A DNA stretch of 32,423 nucleotides from a virus. The position numbers were made by a program, and so were the translations under genes. Shown in pieces: positions 17,601-23,869 of the stretch (within the stretch, counting starts at the first letter, position 1; each line of letters begins with the position of its first letter). The stretch spans positions 1-32,423 of IMG/VR virus record IMGVR_UViG_3300022072_000075. One strand, written 5' to 3'. The notes under the pieces are model-generated. The model was not told the origin of the DNA. It saw only the letters and a program-made list of their open reading frames with translations, and made no database searches.

Positions 17601-18250
17601 GGAGTAGTATCATCAGGCATAAACTCTTGAGCAGGATTTTTCATGGTAGATTCTAGCGGCAGACCTTGAGCTATATTAGTTAGTTTTATAGCTTTTAATG
17701 GAGCTGGTTTGGCTACGGATATTGTATCTTCAGAAACATAATAAGTTGGAGTTAGCGAGTTATTTGGATTAGCTAAATCTACATTTATTTTTCTTGGTTG
17801 ATTTCTATTATCTGTAAAAAACAAAAGATCTTCAAGTATATTTACGCCAATAATAGAGTTGTTTTTAGCAAAGTTTAAAAACCTACCTTGAACAAGCTTA
17901 GTATATATTTTTGTAGACGTGTTGTATCTTGATATAATACAACTTGCATTTGATGGCGCAAAGTTAGATATACCACTAACAGAATTATCAATATAATCTG
18001 TTAAAAATAAATAAATATTATTAGTAGAATTGTCAGATAAAAATCCTATAACATCTATATTAGGTATATTTAATACAGTAGAAGATATAACAGAGTTACC
18101 TAAAATATTTTCTAAAGCACCAACATCAGAACCTTCTGATCTACTTATAGATATATTTTGAGCATTTCTATATTCTCCTGTCGGAACAAGTCTGTCATCC
18201 AGATCCTTGTTCATTTTAGATTTTATAAAAGTATTTTGAATATCAGCCAT
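14660..18250 (-). CDS. Large tail protein, 1196 residues: nozzle-like N-terminus and cadherin/Ig-like C-terminus
   Basis: The start MADIQNTFIKSKMNKDLDDR, followed by LVPTGEYRNAQNI and SEGSDVGALENILGN, is a hallmark I associate with tail tubular or nozzle proteins of short-tailed phages. Residues up to about 400 have repeating strands compatible with a beta-propeller. The middle (about 400-730) is beta-rich with Tyr/Asn/Ser. Residues about 756-845 resemble a cadherin-like module: NGLFYYGSNSSYDLGNRSFT, then a segment ending VQNVAPTITNC. Residues about 846-950 look like a second such module. The end is Cys-rich, with two CxC-type or spaced Cys pairs and a final ECSC. The C-terminal modules may contact the host surface. 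The gene lies 4 bases after the connector gene and is probably a virion protein. Confidence 0.75.
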   Translation of the reverse strand: MADIQNTFIKSKMNKDLDDRLVPTGEYRNAQNISISRSEGSDVGALENILGNSVISSTVLNIPNIDVIGFLSDNSTNNIYLFLTDYIDNSVSGISNFAPSNASCIISRYNTSTKIYTKLVQGRFLNFAKNNSIIGVNILEDLLFFTDNRNQPRKINVDLANPNNSLTPTYYVSEDTISVAKPAPLKAIKLTNIAQGLPLESTMKNPAQEFMPDDTTPNPDYNVNWAGDPNFLQDKFVRFSYRYKFDDGEYSIIAPFTQPCFIPKQQGYFLNGDQDEAYRSTIVQFVENNVTQIGLNIPFETTNPDSDLHITDLEILYKESDGLAIKVVESVPINNVLTKMQSNVDKTVYDFTYISTKPYKTLPADQTTRVYDMVPVKALAQEVSGNRVIYGNFYNRMSPPKSIDYGVGYSLKLQDSQIEYPNHTAKQNRNYQIGIVLSDKFGRQSSVILSSRDKNSDATAEEGVQYGSSTIYLPYYNGSLSDILNWPGYGLRVLFNKAIPCGNINVNSLCLGERSDLAGYPGLYSETNPLGWYSYKIVVRQQEQDYYNVFLPGILNGYPSGTTNFNTEIDQTANIVLINDNINKIPRDLSEVGPDQRQYRSSVQIFGRVTPDPLDSTLNKQYKPGILSDTVVSISTVNDTNYNETQGVDLVYPEFYQSETNPLIGRVSTQQSIGVIGSATYNVTLGVYETSPVVSLLDIYWETSTTGLISELNQAINSGFVGPYFINLNGGYNQNEGMTSGTKVVSGGFTEDSSNVPITTQVNFSFSSVIDGNGVDRTNEFTLSKTLNSAYQFDIATNGLFYYGSNSSYDLGNRSFTFTINCQDVVGGTTEQLQFTGSVQNVAPTITNCVTELLNRVDLNDPWTIYTFQGNNGSLVDSTQGLTWSISSVSYNGEVIENNNLFIIDEVSGVLTNPNGTAEQEGNYQITVNLEDAGGLTSDPCELKVTFGLLQVTTRYFNLRTPHAGEWVLEWEQFNKFYQTLQGPATNGVQDTRVVDVPANNVMTANVTLLNSSLLYTTTYRFMEDDVILDTQTKSSGFSGTVSYTFNNVKALSDYRVSVEYGVTDVTTYYGLKKCETGQSGFRSTQTTAQQPGLVDRDLVLGGDGFYYTIDGLVANPVGGGIGFTVTGEQDCPPVYNYYILKPACFSSSQELYVKSLDNLNKGENIRVFSNCYDVYDIDSQRRGTQDVTGANECSC

Positions 18251-18254
18251 TTAA

Positions 18255-19478
18255 CTAATGTTTAATCCATTTAGATTTACCTCTCATAACTTGAACAATC
18301 TCGCTAAGTTTAATGTTGGATAATCTTATTTTAGCATTTCTAAGCGCAGCAGATTTATCTCTTTTAAATCTTTGCACAACATATTCAGGCTGGTTAGCTC
18401 TTGTCGCCAACACGCTATATACTAAATGCAAATACATAGCTTCTTCGGCCATTTTAGGAACCTTAGTGTCCATGTCATAAGCTAATCCGTCAGATACGTA
18501 TTCTAATATAATTAGCTTGCCTACTAAATCACTTGAGAAAGATATTTTGCCTTCTCTTTCATTTATAGTAAACCATCCATTTACATTTGCATTTTGTGGA
18601 TCTAAGCCGTATGCTCTGCCGTAAAAGTTTCCGTTATCCCAATATTGATTGTTAGGATCCAATCCGTTGTTATAATCTTCTAATGAAGCTATATTGTTTA
18701 TTAATCTAGTATTAGCTGTATTCCATCTTTCTTCTGTTATTGAAGAACCCTGTAAATTTGACTCGTCAAAATCCTGTATAGGAGTTCCTAAGTTGTCTTG
18801 TAAGGGTGTTGTGTATGGATTACTAGTTAGTTGCGTAGGATATATTTGGTGCTTTACGCCTAATCTATCAACCCAAGACATTTTAACATAATTAACAAAG
18901 TCTTGCGGTATAATAACGCTAAGGCTTGGTGGTATGTTTAATTCTTGTGATTTAATGCTTTTTAAAGTATCATAGCTAAATTCTTGCAATCCTCTTTTGG
19001 CATGAAATACAACATCTGTTCTTTTAACATCTAAAATTAATTTACCAGCCCCAACATAAGCAACCAAAAAGTTATTAATAATATCTTTTAAAGTTACATA
19101 TTGATAGCCTCCGTAATTATTTTCTACTGCATCTCCAAAAGCATCTTCATTTCCGTAGTTACCACCACTATTACTTTTAAGCTGTATAACTAAATAACTA
19201 TTTGCAGCCAAGCCTGTAGCTAGTGTAATAATATTATCTGCAACAGTATAAGGCAAAGTGTATTCTCCAAAAGTTCCAGGCAAACCTAAAGCGCTTGTAT
19301 ATAATACAAAATTATTTAAATCGTATTCTGAAGTATTAGGGCTATAAGACCCAAAAACTAAGTCTGTATTAAATGTAGCAGCAAAAGATGTTTGATTACT
19401 AGTTGTTGTAAAACTTTGAGATCCAGCATAATACTGGCTATTAGTTTCGGTTATTAAGCCGTTATTTGGTTTTGCCAT
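18255..19478 (-). CDS. Connector/tail adaptor-type structural protein, 407 residues
   Basis: The N-terminal 110 residues are Ser/Thr/Asn-rich and beta-like (SQSFTTTSNQTSFAATFNTD). Then comes a helical region (LKDIINNFLVAYVGAGKLIL, residues about 130-150) and the block RGLQEFSYDTLKSIKSQELN with IIPQDFVNYVKMSWVDRLG, which I recognise from connector/ring proteins of marine and Bacteroidota podoviruses. The C-terminal part is helical (MAEEAMYLHLVYSVLATRAN) and ends basic (MRGKSKWIKH). It lies between the 243-residue ring protein and the large tail protein, gaps 6 and 4 bases. Role inferred: joins the portal ring to the tail tube. No homology search was possible. Confidence 0.7.
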   Translation of the reverse strand: MAKPNNGLITETNSQYYAGSQSFTTTSNQTSFAATFNTDLVFGSYSPNTSEYDLNNFVLYTSALGLPGTFGEYTLPYTVADNIITLATGLAANSYLVIQLKSNSGGNYGNEDAFGDAVENNYGGYQYVTLKDIINNFLVAYVGAGKLILDVKRTDVVFHAKRGLQEFSYDTLKSIKSQELNIPPSLSVIIPQDFVNYVKMSWVDRLGVKHQIYPTQLTSNPYTTPLQDNLGTPIQDFDESNLQGSSITEERWNTANTRLINNIASLEDYNNGLDPNNQYWDNGNFYGRAYGLDPQNANVNGWFTINEREGKISFSSDLVGKLIILEYVSDGLAYDMDTKVPKMAEEAMYLHLVYSVLATRANQPEYVVQRFKRDKSAALRNAKIRLSNIKLSEIVQVMRGKSKWIKH

Positions 19479-19484
19479 AGTTTA

Positions 19485-20216
19485 TTAGCTTTTTTGATTT
19501 ACTTCTTCTGCTTGCGCTTGTTGAGCTGCAACCTGTACTATTTGAGGATCTTTAATAACAATGCCCATGTATAACAATACATTGGTTATAACACTTGTTT
19601 GTTCTGTAGCATCTAATTCAAATTGAGTAGATGTCGCTGCATCATATATATAAGGACCAGAAGTCCAAGTACCACCGCCTAATTGCTGGTAGCCCCAAAC
19701 AACATTAGCCGGTTTCCTAATATAAGATACCGTAATTTCAGAAGCTGTAGTTATTGTTTTTGGATATACATATATACGCGGAGGGTTTGTAGTAGTGCCA
19801 TCTTCATAGACGTATATAGGATAAGTTGTAGTTGGTTTTGTTAAAGGAGAAAGATTAATATTAAGAAGTTCATTTCTTTGAACTCGCTGTAATTCTTTTT
19901 CATCCTTATAAATCACAGTTCCAATTCTGTGTGTATCACTTGGCGGCAAAAAATATCCAGCTGCATTATAAGTGGAATCACCTATAGTTTTAAAAATGGA
20001 TATGTTATTGTCAATGTTTTTTTGGCGATCAGCATATTCGCTGTCTACCTGAGGCACTCGTAGTTGCTGGTTTAAATCTTCAAAATACTTTTCAAATATC
20101 TCAAGTTGAACCTGCGTACTTATTTTGTTAAACTCATTGGGAGTAACATACCCCCTCTGCTCTTTGTTAAGTATTAACAAAACCGTTTTGTAAACTGTAT
20201 CTACGTTTATTGCCAT
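19485..20216 (-). CDS. Head-tail connector (ring/adaptor) protein, 243 residues
   Basis: The ATG at 20216 gives a protein beginning MAINVDTVYKTVLLILNKEQ. A longer frame exists from a TTG at 20246 but adds only ten residues with no coding character. Residues 8-60 (VLLILNKEQRGYVTPNEFNK and a helical block with STQVQLEIFEKYFEDLNQ) match my memory of adaptor/ring proteins that sit below the portal in short-tailed phages. The middle is beta-rich (YPIYVYEDG, RIYVYPKT, SEITVSYIRKP). The end is a Gln/Ala-rich helix. It is 6 bases before the next connector gene. A hairpin lies just upstream of the start (20238-20261). Confidence 0.75.
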   Translation of the reverse strand: MAINVDTVYKTVLLILNKEQRGYVTPNEFNKISTQVQLEIFEKYFEDLNQQLRVPQVDSEYADRQKNIDNNISIFKTIGDSTYNAAGYFLPPSDTHRIGTVIYKDEKELQRVQRNELLNINLSPLTKPTTTYPIYVYEDGTTTNPPRIYVYPKTITTASEITVSYIRKPANVVWGYQQLGGGTWTSGPYIYDAATSTQFELDATEQTSVITNVLLYMGIVIKDPQIVQVAAQQAQAEEVNQKS

Positions 20217-20237
20217 TTTATTTTTTATTATAATATT

Positions 20238-20261
20238 GGGGAGCAAAGTTAATCACTCCCC
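20238..20261 (-). promoter_or_regulatory. Hairpin in the gap before the ring protein gene
   Basis: GGGGAG at 20238-20243 pairs with CTCCCC at 20256-20261 around a 12-base loop. On the minus strand the sequence after the hairpin is A-rich rather than T-rich, so it is not a standard rho-independent terminator. It lies 22 bases before the ATG at 20216. It may be an RNA-processing or stability element dividing the capsid-region message from the connector genes. The role is not known. Confidence 0.55.
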
Positions 20262-20278
20262 TATATTAATATTACGTA

Positions 20279-21127
20279 TTATTTCAATTTTTTTTCTACA
20301 GACTTAAAGACTTCTACGCCTTCGTCAGTCTTAAAGAAAGCAGCCATAGCTGAATACGGGTTTTCATCAAAAGGAACAGTCATTAGTTTTGCACCATTTG
20401 TGCCCCAAGTAAATGTTCTTTGATCTTGTGAAAGTCTAATAATACCCAATTCACTTGCTTTAATAGCAAAGTTTCTTAATTGTACATTTTCGTCATTAGC
20501 CAACTCTAAGAACAATCCAGGGTTTTTCCTGGCGAATAATATAAGATCTCTTTTAATCTCCTTAGAACCCATGCTAGATACCTTAGATCCAACCTCAACC
20601 CTTAGAATTGCTTCAGCTTGGTCAATATCTATTGAAACCGCAGCGTTTAGCGCTTCTATTTGTAATTCTAAATCATCTAATTCATCTTCAGCTACTAAAA
20701 CAGCATCAAATTCTGCATATTTTTTATTTAAGCTTGGGTGATATAATGATAATAGTTTTTGTAAATTTTGTTTTTCTTTAGGAACGAATAAAGTTCCGTT
20801 TGTAAACATCACATGCCCTAATGTAGCTTCTCCTTTTTGTTCATCTACGAACGGAGAATTTTGATTAGTTGCATATCTAACTTCTTTTTGGTCACCAGTT
20901 TTAGTGTCAAACCATAATAAAGGGTATCTAGACGTATGCTTTGAGGCTAATGTAAAAGTTAATGGAGCGTGTGCTCCTCTTAAATAATACGTTCTGTCTT
21001 TGATTTCCCACTCTGGTTTAACAGGTGCTTTTGGTGATTCAACTTTTTTTGTTTCTACCATAGGTTGTTCAACAACCATTGTTTCTTCAATTACTTCTTG
21101 TACAGAAGCTGTAGCTTTTTTAGCCAT
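20279..21127 (-). CDS. Conserved structural-cluster protein after the capsid gene, 282 residues, unknown role
   Basis: An N-terminal tail of about 40 residues is Val/Glu/Lys/Pro-rich and probably disordered. Residues about 43-125 form a compact region (YYLRGAHAPLTFTLASKHTS, RYPLLWFDTKTGDQKEVRYA, LFVPKEKQNLQKLLSLYHP). An acidic helix follows (VAEDELDDLELQIEALNAA), then SIDIDQAEAILRVEVGSKVS and a helical C-terminal part (FDENPYSAMAAFFKTDEGVE). I recall close relatives in uncultured marine phages always placed next to the capsid gene. A head-completion, decoration or assembly role is suggested only by position. A terminator-like hairpin separates it from the capsid gene and a second hairpin lies downstream. 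Confidence 0.65.
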   Translation of the reverse strand: MAKKATASVQEVIEETMVVEQPMVETKKVESPKAPVKPEWEIKDRTYYLRGAHAPLTFTLASKHTSRYPLLWFDTKTGDQKEVRYATNQNSPFVDEQKGEATLGHVMFTNGTLFVPKEKQNLQKLLSLYHPSLNKKYAEFDAVLVAEDELDDLELQIEALNAAVSIDIDQAEAILRVEVGSKVSSMGSKEIKRDLILFARKNPGLFLELANDENVQLRNFAIKASELGIIRLSQDQRTFTWGTNGAKLMTVPFDENPYSAMAAFFKTDEGVEVFKSVEKKLK

Positions 21128-21154
21128 AATATAATAAGATTAAATAATTTATAA

Positions 21155-21190
21155 AAGTAAAAATTACCCCCGAAGTTACATCGAGGGTAA
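21155..21190 (-). terminator. Terminator-like hairpin after the major capsid gene
   Basis: On the minus strand, TTACCCTCGA pairs with TTCGGGGGTAA around a six-base loop (plus-strand arms 21164-21174 and 21181-21190, one G-T pair) and is followed by TTTTTACTTTT. This is a standard rho-independent form, placed about 17 bases after the capsid stop codon. All genes beyond it are late structural genes with no obvious promoter between, so partial termination that raises capsid expression over downstream genes is the likely purpose. Confidence 0.8.
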
Positions 21191-21206
21191 TAATTACAAG
21201 TTGTTG

Positions 21207-22646
21207 TTATGCAGATGCAGTAAACAATACGAAATTGTTAGCTGCTTGAACTACTAAACATCTTTCAGATAGGAAGTGTACTTCCATAGCATCAAGATCA
21301 GAAGTATAAGCTCCACCTACAGAACCAGTGATCCAAGATTTCATTCTTCTATCGTCAGCTTGAGAAGCTCTGTAACGAACGTGTAAGAATGGTCTTCTGA
21401 TATTTGATCCTAAGATTTGGTCATATACAGTAGATGTTCCAGCTGGAACTAAGATTCCATCAATTCCAGAACCTGCTCCTGTTAAACCTCCACGAGTAGA
21501 AGCATCATTTAAATATTTCCAGTCAGTCTTGTAGAAGTCATAAGAACCTCTTCTGAATCCAGAAAAACCTAAGTTTAACGCCATTTCTTCAGAGTTTTCA
21601 AATAATCCGTAAGCAGTACCTCCAGCAGCGCCTGCAGATAAGCCCGCAAGCATATCATCAAATCCTAAAGAAGTTTGTCTGTTTAAGAATAACATGTTTT
21701 CTTCAATCGCTCCTTGAGTATCCAAGTTTTTAAGGATGCTATCAAATTCAACTAATCCACCGATTCCAGCAGTAAAGTTATTTAATACGTTTCCTCTTGC
21801 TTGTACGGCAGCGAATAAACCTTCAGTACCTTTAAGACCTTCAACAGTATCCAAAGTAGAAGTTCCAGAAACTAATTCCCCTTCAACTACAGACATTTCT
21901 AAGTAATCTTCAAAACGTAATCTAGTTTCAGATTCAGCTTTTAAATACCATAAGAATCCAGAAGCACCATCTTCAGTAGCAACTTCAACCCATCCAATCT
22001 GAGCAGTGTCAGAACCAGAGATAGCATATTTCTCTTTGATGATGATTGGGGAGTTAGAGTACTGAGTGAAAGAAGGTGTTACAGACTTAATGTCAGCATC
22101 ACGTGTTCCTTTTTTGTATTCAGAACCATATACGAAGATTTTAAGAGCTCCTGCAGTTGCAGTAAGTCCTGTCATATCAGCAGCAGTATAAGGCTTAACT
22201 TTAATAGTAGCTAAAGTAGGCGATGTATTAACGCTATCTGTAACAAAAACTTTAAGGTCAGTTCCTGTTGCAGGATCCATAACTACTAAAGTTTGGTTTA
22301 TAGAAATAACGTTTTGTACAAAGCCGGGTCCAGCAGTTGCATTCAATGCAAAAGTTAAAGTGGTTTCTGAGGCTTTAGTTACAGCATCATAAGCGATATG
22401 TAATCTGTTTTGCTCAGACCATATGACTTGATCAGAAGACATTGGCATTTCAGCTCCAACCATTTTTAAGAATCCAGATAGGGTTCTATTTCCGTAGCGT
22501 TCTACTTCTGCTTCGTAAATTTCAGGTAAGTACTGTTGTGCGAAATCATTTCCTGATCCGTCAGTAAAGTTTAAATAGTTTGACTCAAGAGTTTGTTGCT
22601 TTTGAGACGGTTTGATAGTTCCAAACGATGGAATTACATTTGCCAT
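21207..22646 (-). CDS. Major capsid protein
   Basis: The 479-residue protein starts MANVIPSFGTIKPSQKQQTL. Its N-terminal third includes AQQYLPEIYEAEVERYGNRT and SGFLKMVGAEMPMSSDQVIW, followed by EQNRLHI, which I associate with HK97-fold capsid proteins of Bacteroidota podoviruses and crAss-like phages. The rest is alternating strands and helices without low complexity, consistent with a capsid subunit. Codon use differs visibly from neighbours (for example many GTA, GCA, CCA, AGA codons with fewer ATA), as expected of a very highly expressed gene. It follows the acidic scaffold-like gene by 19 bases and is followed by a terminator-like hairpin. Gene order terminase, portal, scaffold, capsid supports the call. 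Confidence 0.88.
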   Translation of the reverse strand: MANVIPSFGTIKPSQKQQTLESNYLNFTDGSGNDFAQQYLPEIYEAEVERYGNRTLSGFLKMVGAEMPMSSDQVIWSEQNRLHIAYDAVTKASETTLTFALNATAGPGFVQNVISINQTLVVMDPATGTDLKVFVTDSVNTSPTLATIKVKPYTAADMTGLTATAGALKIFVYGSEYKKGTRDADIKSVTPSFTQYSNSPIIIKEKYAISGSDTAQIGWVEVATEDGASGFLWYLKAESETRLRFEDYLEMSVVEGELVSGTSTLDTVEGLKGTEGLFAAVQARGNVLNNFTAGIGGLVEFDSILKNLDTQGAIEENMLFLNRQTSLGFDDMLAGLSAGAAGGTAYGLFENSEEMALNLGFSGFRRGSYDFYKTDWKYLNDASTRGGLTGAGSGIDGILVPAGTSTVYDQILGSNIRRPFLHVRYRASQADDRRMKSWITGSVGGAYTSDLDAMEVHFLSERCLVVQAANNFVLFTASA

Positions 22647-22651
22647 AATTG

Positions 22652-22691
22652 TTTTGTTTTAATTTTTAAAATCTTTTTGTTTTAATTTTTA
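22652..22691. repeat. 17-bp direct repeat spanning scaffold gene end and capsid leader
   Basis: The sequence TTTTGTTTTAATTTTTA occurs at 22652-22668 and again at 22675-22691, 23 bases apart start to start. One copy lies in the capsid leader and overlaps the scaffold stop codon; the other codes the last residues of the scaffold-like protein. On the minus strand this is an A-rich tract before the capsid ATG. It may be a local duplication, possibly of a translation-enhancing A-rich leader. Confidence 0.8.
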
Positions 22692-23838
22692 GTTTTGAAG
22701 AATCAATCCCGCTTATTGCTCTGACTTTTAACCCATTAATAAAAACATCTCCAGCCGCTTGTTGCCTTGGAGCAGATGACGGATTTTTAGAATTACTGAT
22801 AACTTCTTTTACAGCATCAGCTTTTCCTTGTTCATAAAAATGTGTTGCTATTTTGTCAGCATTAGCAGCAGCGTACATAGCCTTGTGATAACCTTTTGTA
22901 TCCGTAACATTTCCTTTATCATCCAAGAACTTCTTGACTATGTTGTTAATGTTAGATTGGTTTTCACCAACTTGACTTGGGTTTTGTACGCCATATCTAA
23001 ACTTTTTTTCACCTAAATTAAAATCAAAACCTTTGAAATCATCATTTAGCAATTGTTTAGTGTCGGCTTTAAACCTTTCGTGTTGTTGAGCGGCTGTATT
23101 TTGCTCTTCGTTGTATCGGCTAAAAAAGTCCATTGCTTTTTGTTGCTCTTGTGTCGTACTAGGTCTCAACTTGATTTCCTCGTAATATTTAGACTTAAGA
23201 GTTTCTAAATAGTTTTTGGCTTTTGCGGCTTCTTCTTTAAACGCAAGTTTCTTTTTTCTTACGTCTCTTTCTTCGTCCACGTCTTCATCATAACTGAAAC
23301 TGTCTTCCATAATGAATTCAATTTCTTCTTGATCAAGATGTGGCTTTGTTTTTTTATAGTATTCACGAAGCAATGTTGATTCATTTACGTTCGTGTAATC
23401 TGCGTTTAATCTAACGTAGTCGTCAATGTTACCACCGGTTTCCTCCATAAAAGAAACTAATTTCTCTATGTTCTCAGGTAAAGCTCTACCGGTTTCTTTT
23501 GCTTCAACTACAGCTTCTTTGACTTCCTCTGTAAGTTTTTGAGTTTCCTCCGCAACTTCTTCTTCTGTTATTTCTTGAATTACTGAAGGCTCTTCTTTAA
23601 CATCTTCAGCGGGAGCATCTTTTTGTTCGGAGTTTCCTTCGACCACTTCTTGCAATTCCACTTCGGGTTGTTCTGTGCGTAACACGCTTTCATCTGTGCT
23701 TTGCTCTTGAATGGCATCCTCTTCTTTTTTAGGTGTTAGATCAACTTTTGTAACACCTTGCGTGTCATTTAGTTTTTTCATTGCGGGTTTTTTCTTTTTT
23801 AATTTGAAATCCCCCTCTTGTTTTACGATTTCTGACAT
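22666..23838 (-). CDS. Acidic scaffold-like protein
   Basis: The 390-residue protein has a basic start (KLKKKKPAMKKL), then a very acidic, Glu/Val/Gln-rich stretch to about residue 115 (VIQEITEEEVAEETQKLTEE) that is likely disordered or coiled coil. The centre contains LREYYKKTKPHLDQEEIEFI and a helical region with AFKEEAAKAKNYLETLKSKY. The C-terminus is basic (SSKLKIKTKRF), as in scaffolding proteins that bind the capsid through a basic tail. It lies between the portal and capsid genes, which is the usual scaffold position. No protease domain is visible. The call is from composition and position, not a family match. Confidence 0.75.
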   Translation of the reverse strand: MSEIVKQEGDFKLKKKKPAMKKLNDTQGVTKVDLTPKKEEDAIQEQSTDESVLRTEQPEVELQEVVEGNSEQKDAPAEDVKEEPSVIQEITEEEVAEETQKLTEEVKEAVVEAKETGRALPENIEKLVSFMEETGGNIDDYVRLNADYTNVNESTLLREYYKKTKPHLDQEEIEFIMEDSFSYDEDVDEERDVRKKKLAFKEEAAKAKNYLETLKSKYYEEIKLRPSTTQEQQKAMDFFSRYNEEQNTAAQQHERFKADTKQLLNDDFKGFDFNLGEKKFRYGVQNPSQVGENQSNINNIVKKFLDDKGNVTDTKGYHKAMYAAANADKIATHFYEQGKADAVKEVISNSKNPSSAPRQQAAGDVFINGLKVRAISGIDSSKLKIKTKRF

Positions 23839-23869
23839 GATATGATAATATATAATTAATTAATTGTTC

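Noticed and set aside
13225-18250. Diversity-generating retroelement acting on the tail genes
   Set aside because: No reverse transcriptase gene or template repeat is visible in the window.
20217-20246. Longer ring protein from TTG 20246
   Set aside because: The added ten residues lie in the hairpin-bearing gap; the ATG at 20216 starts the recognisable protein.
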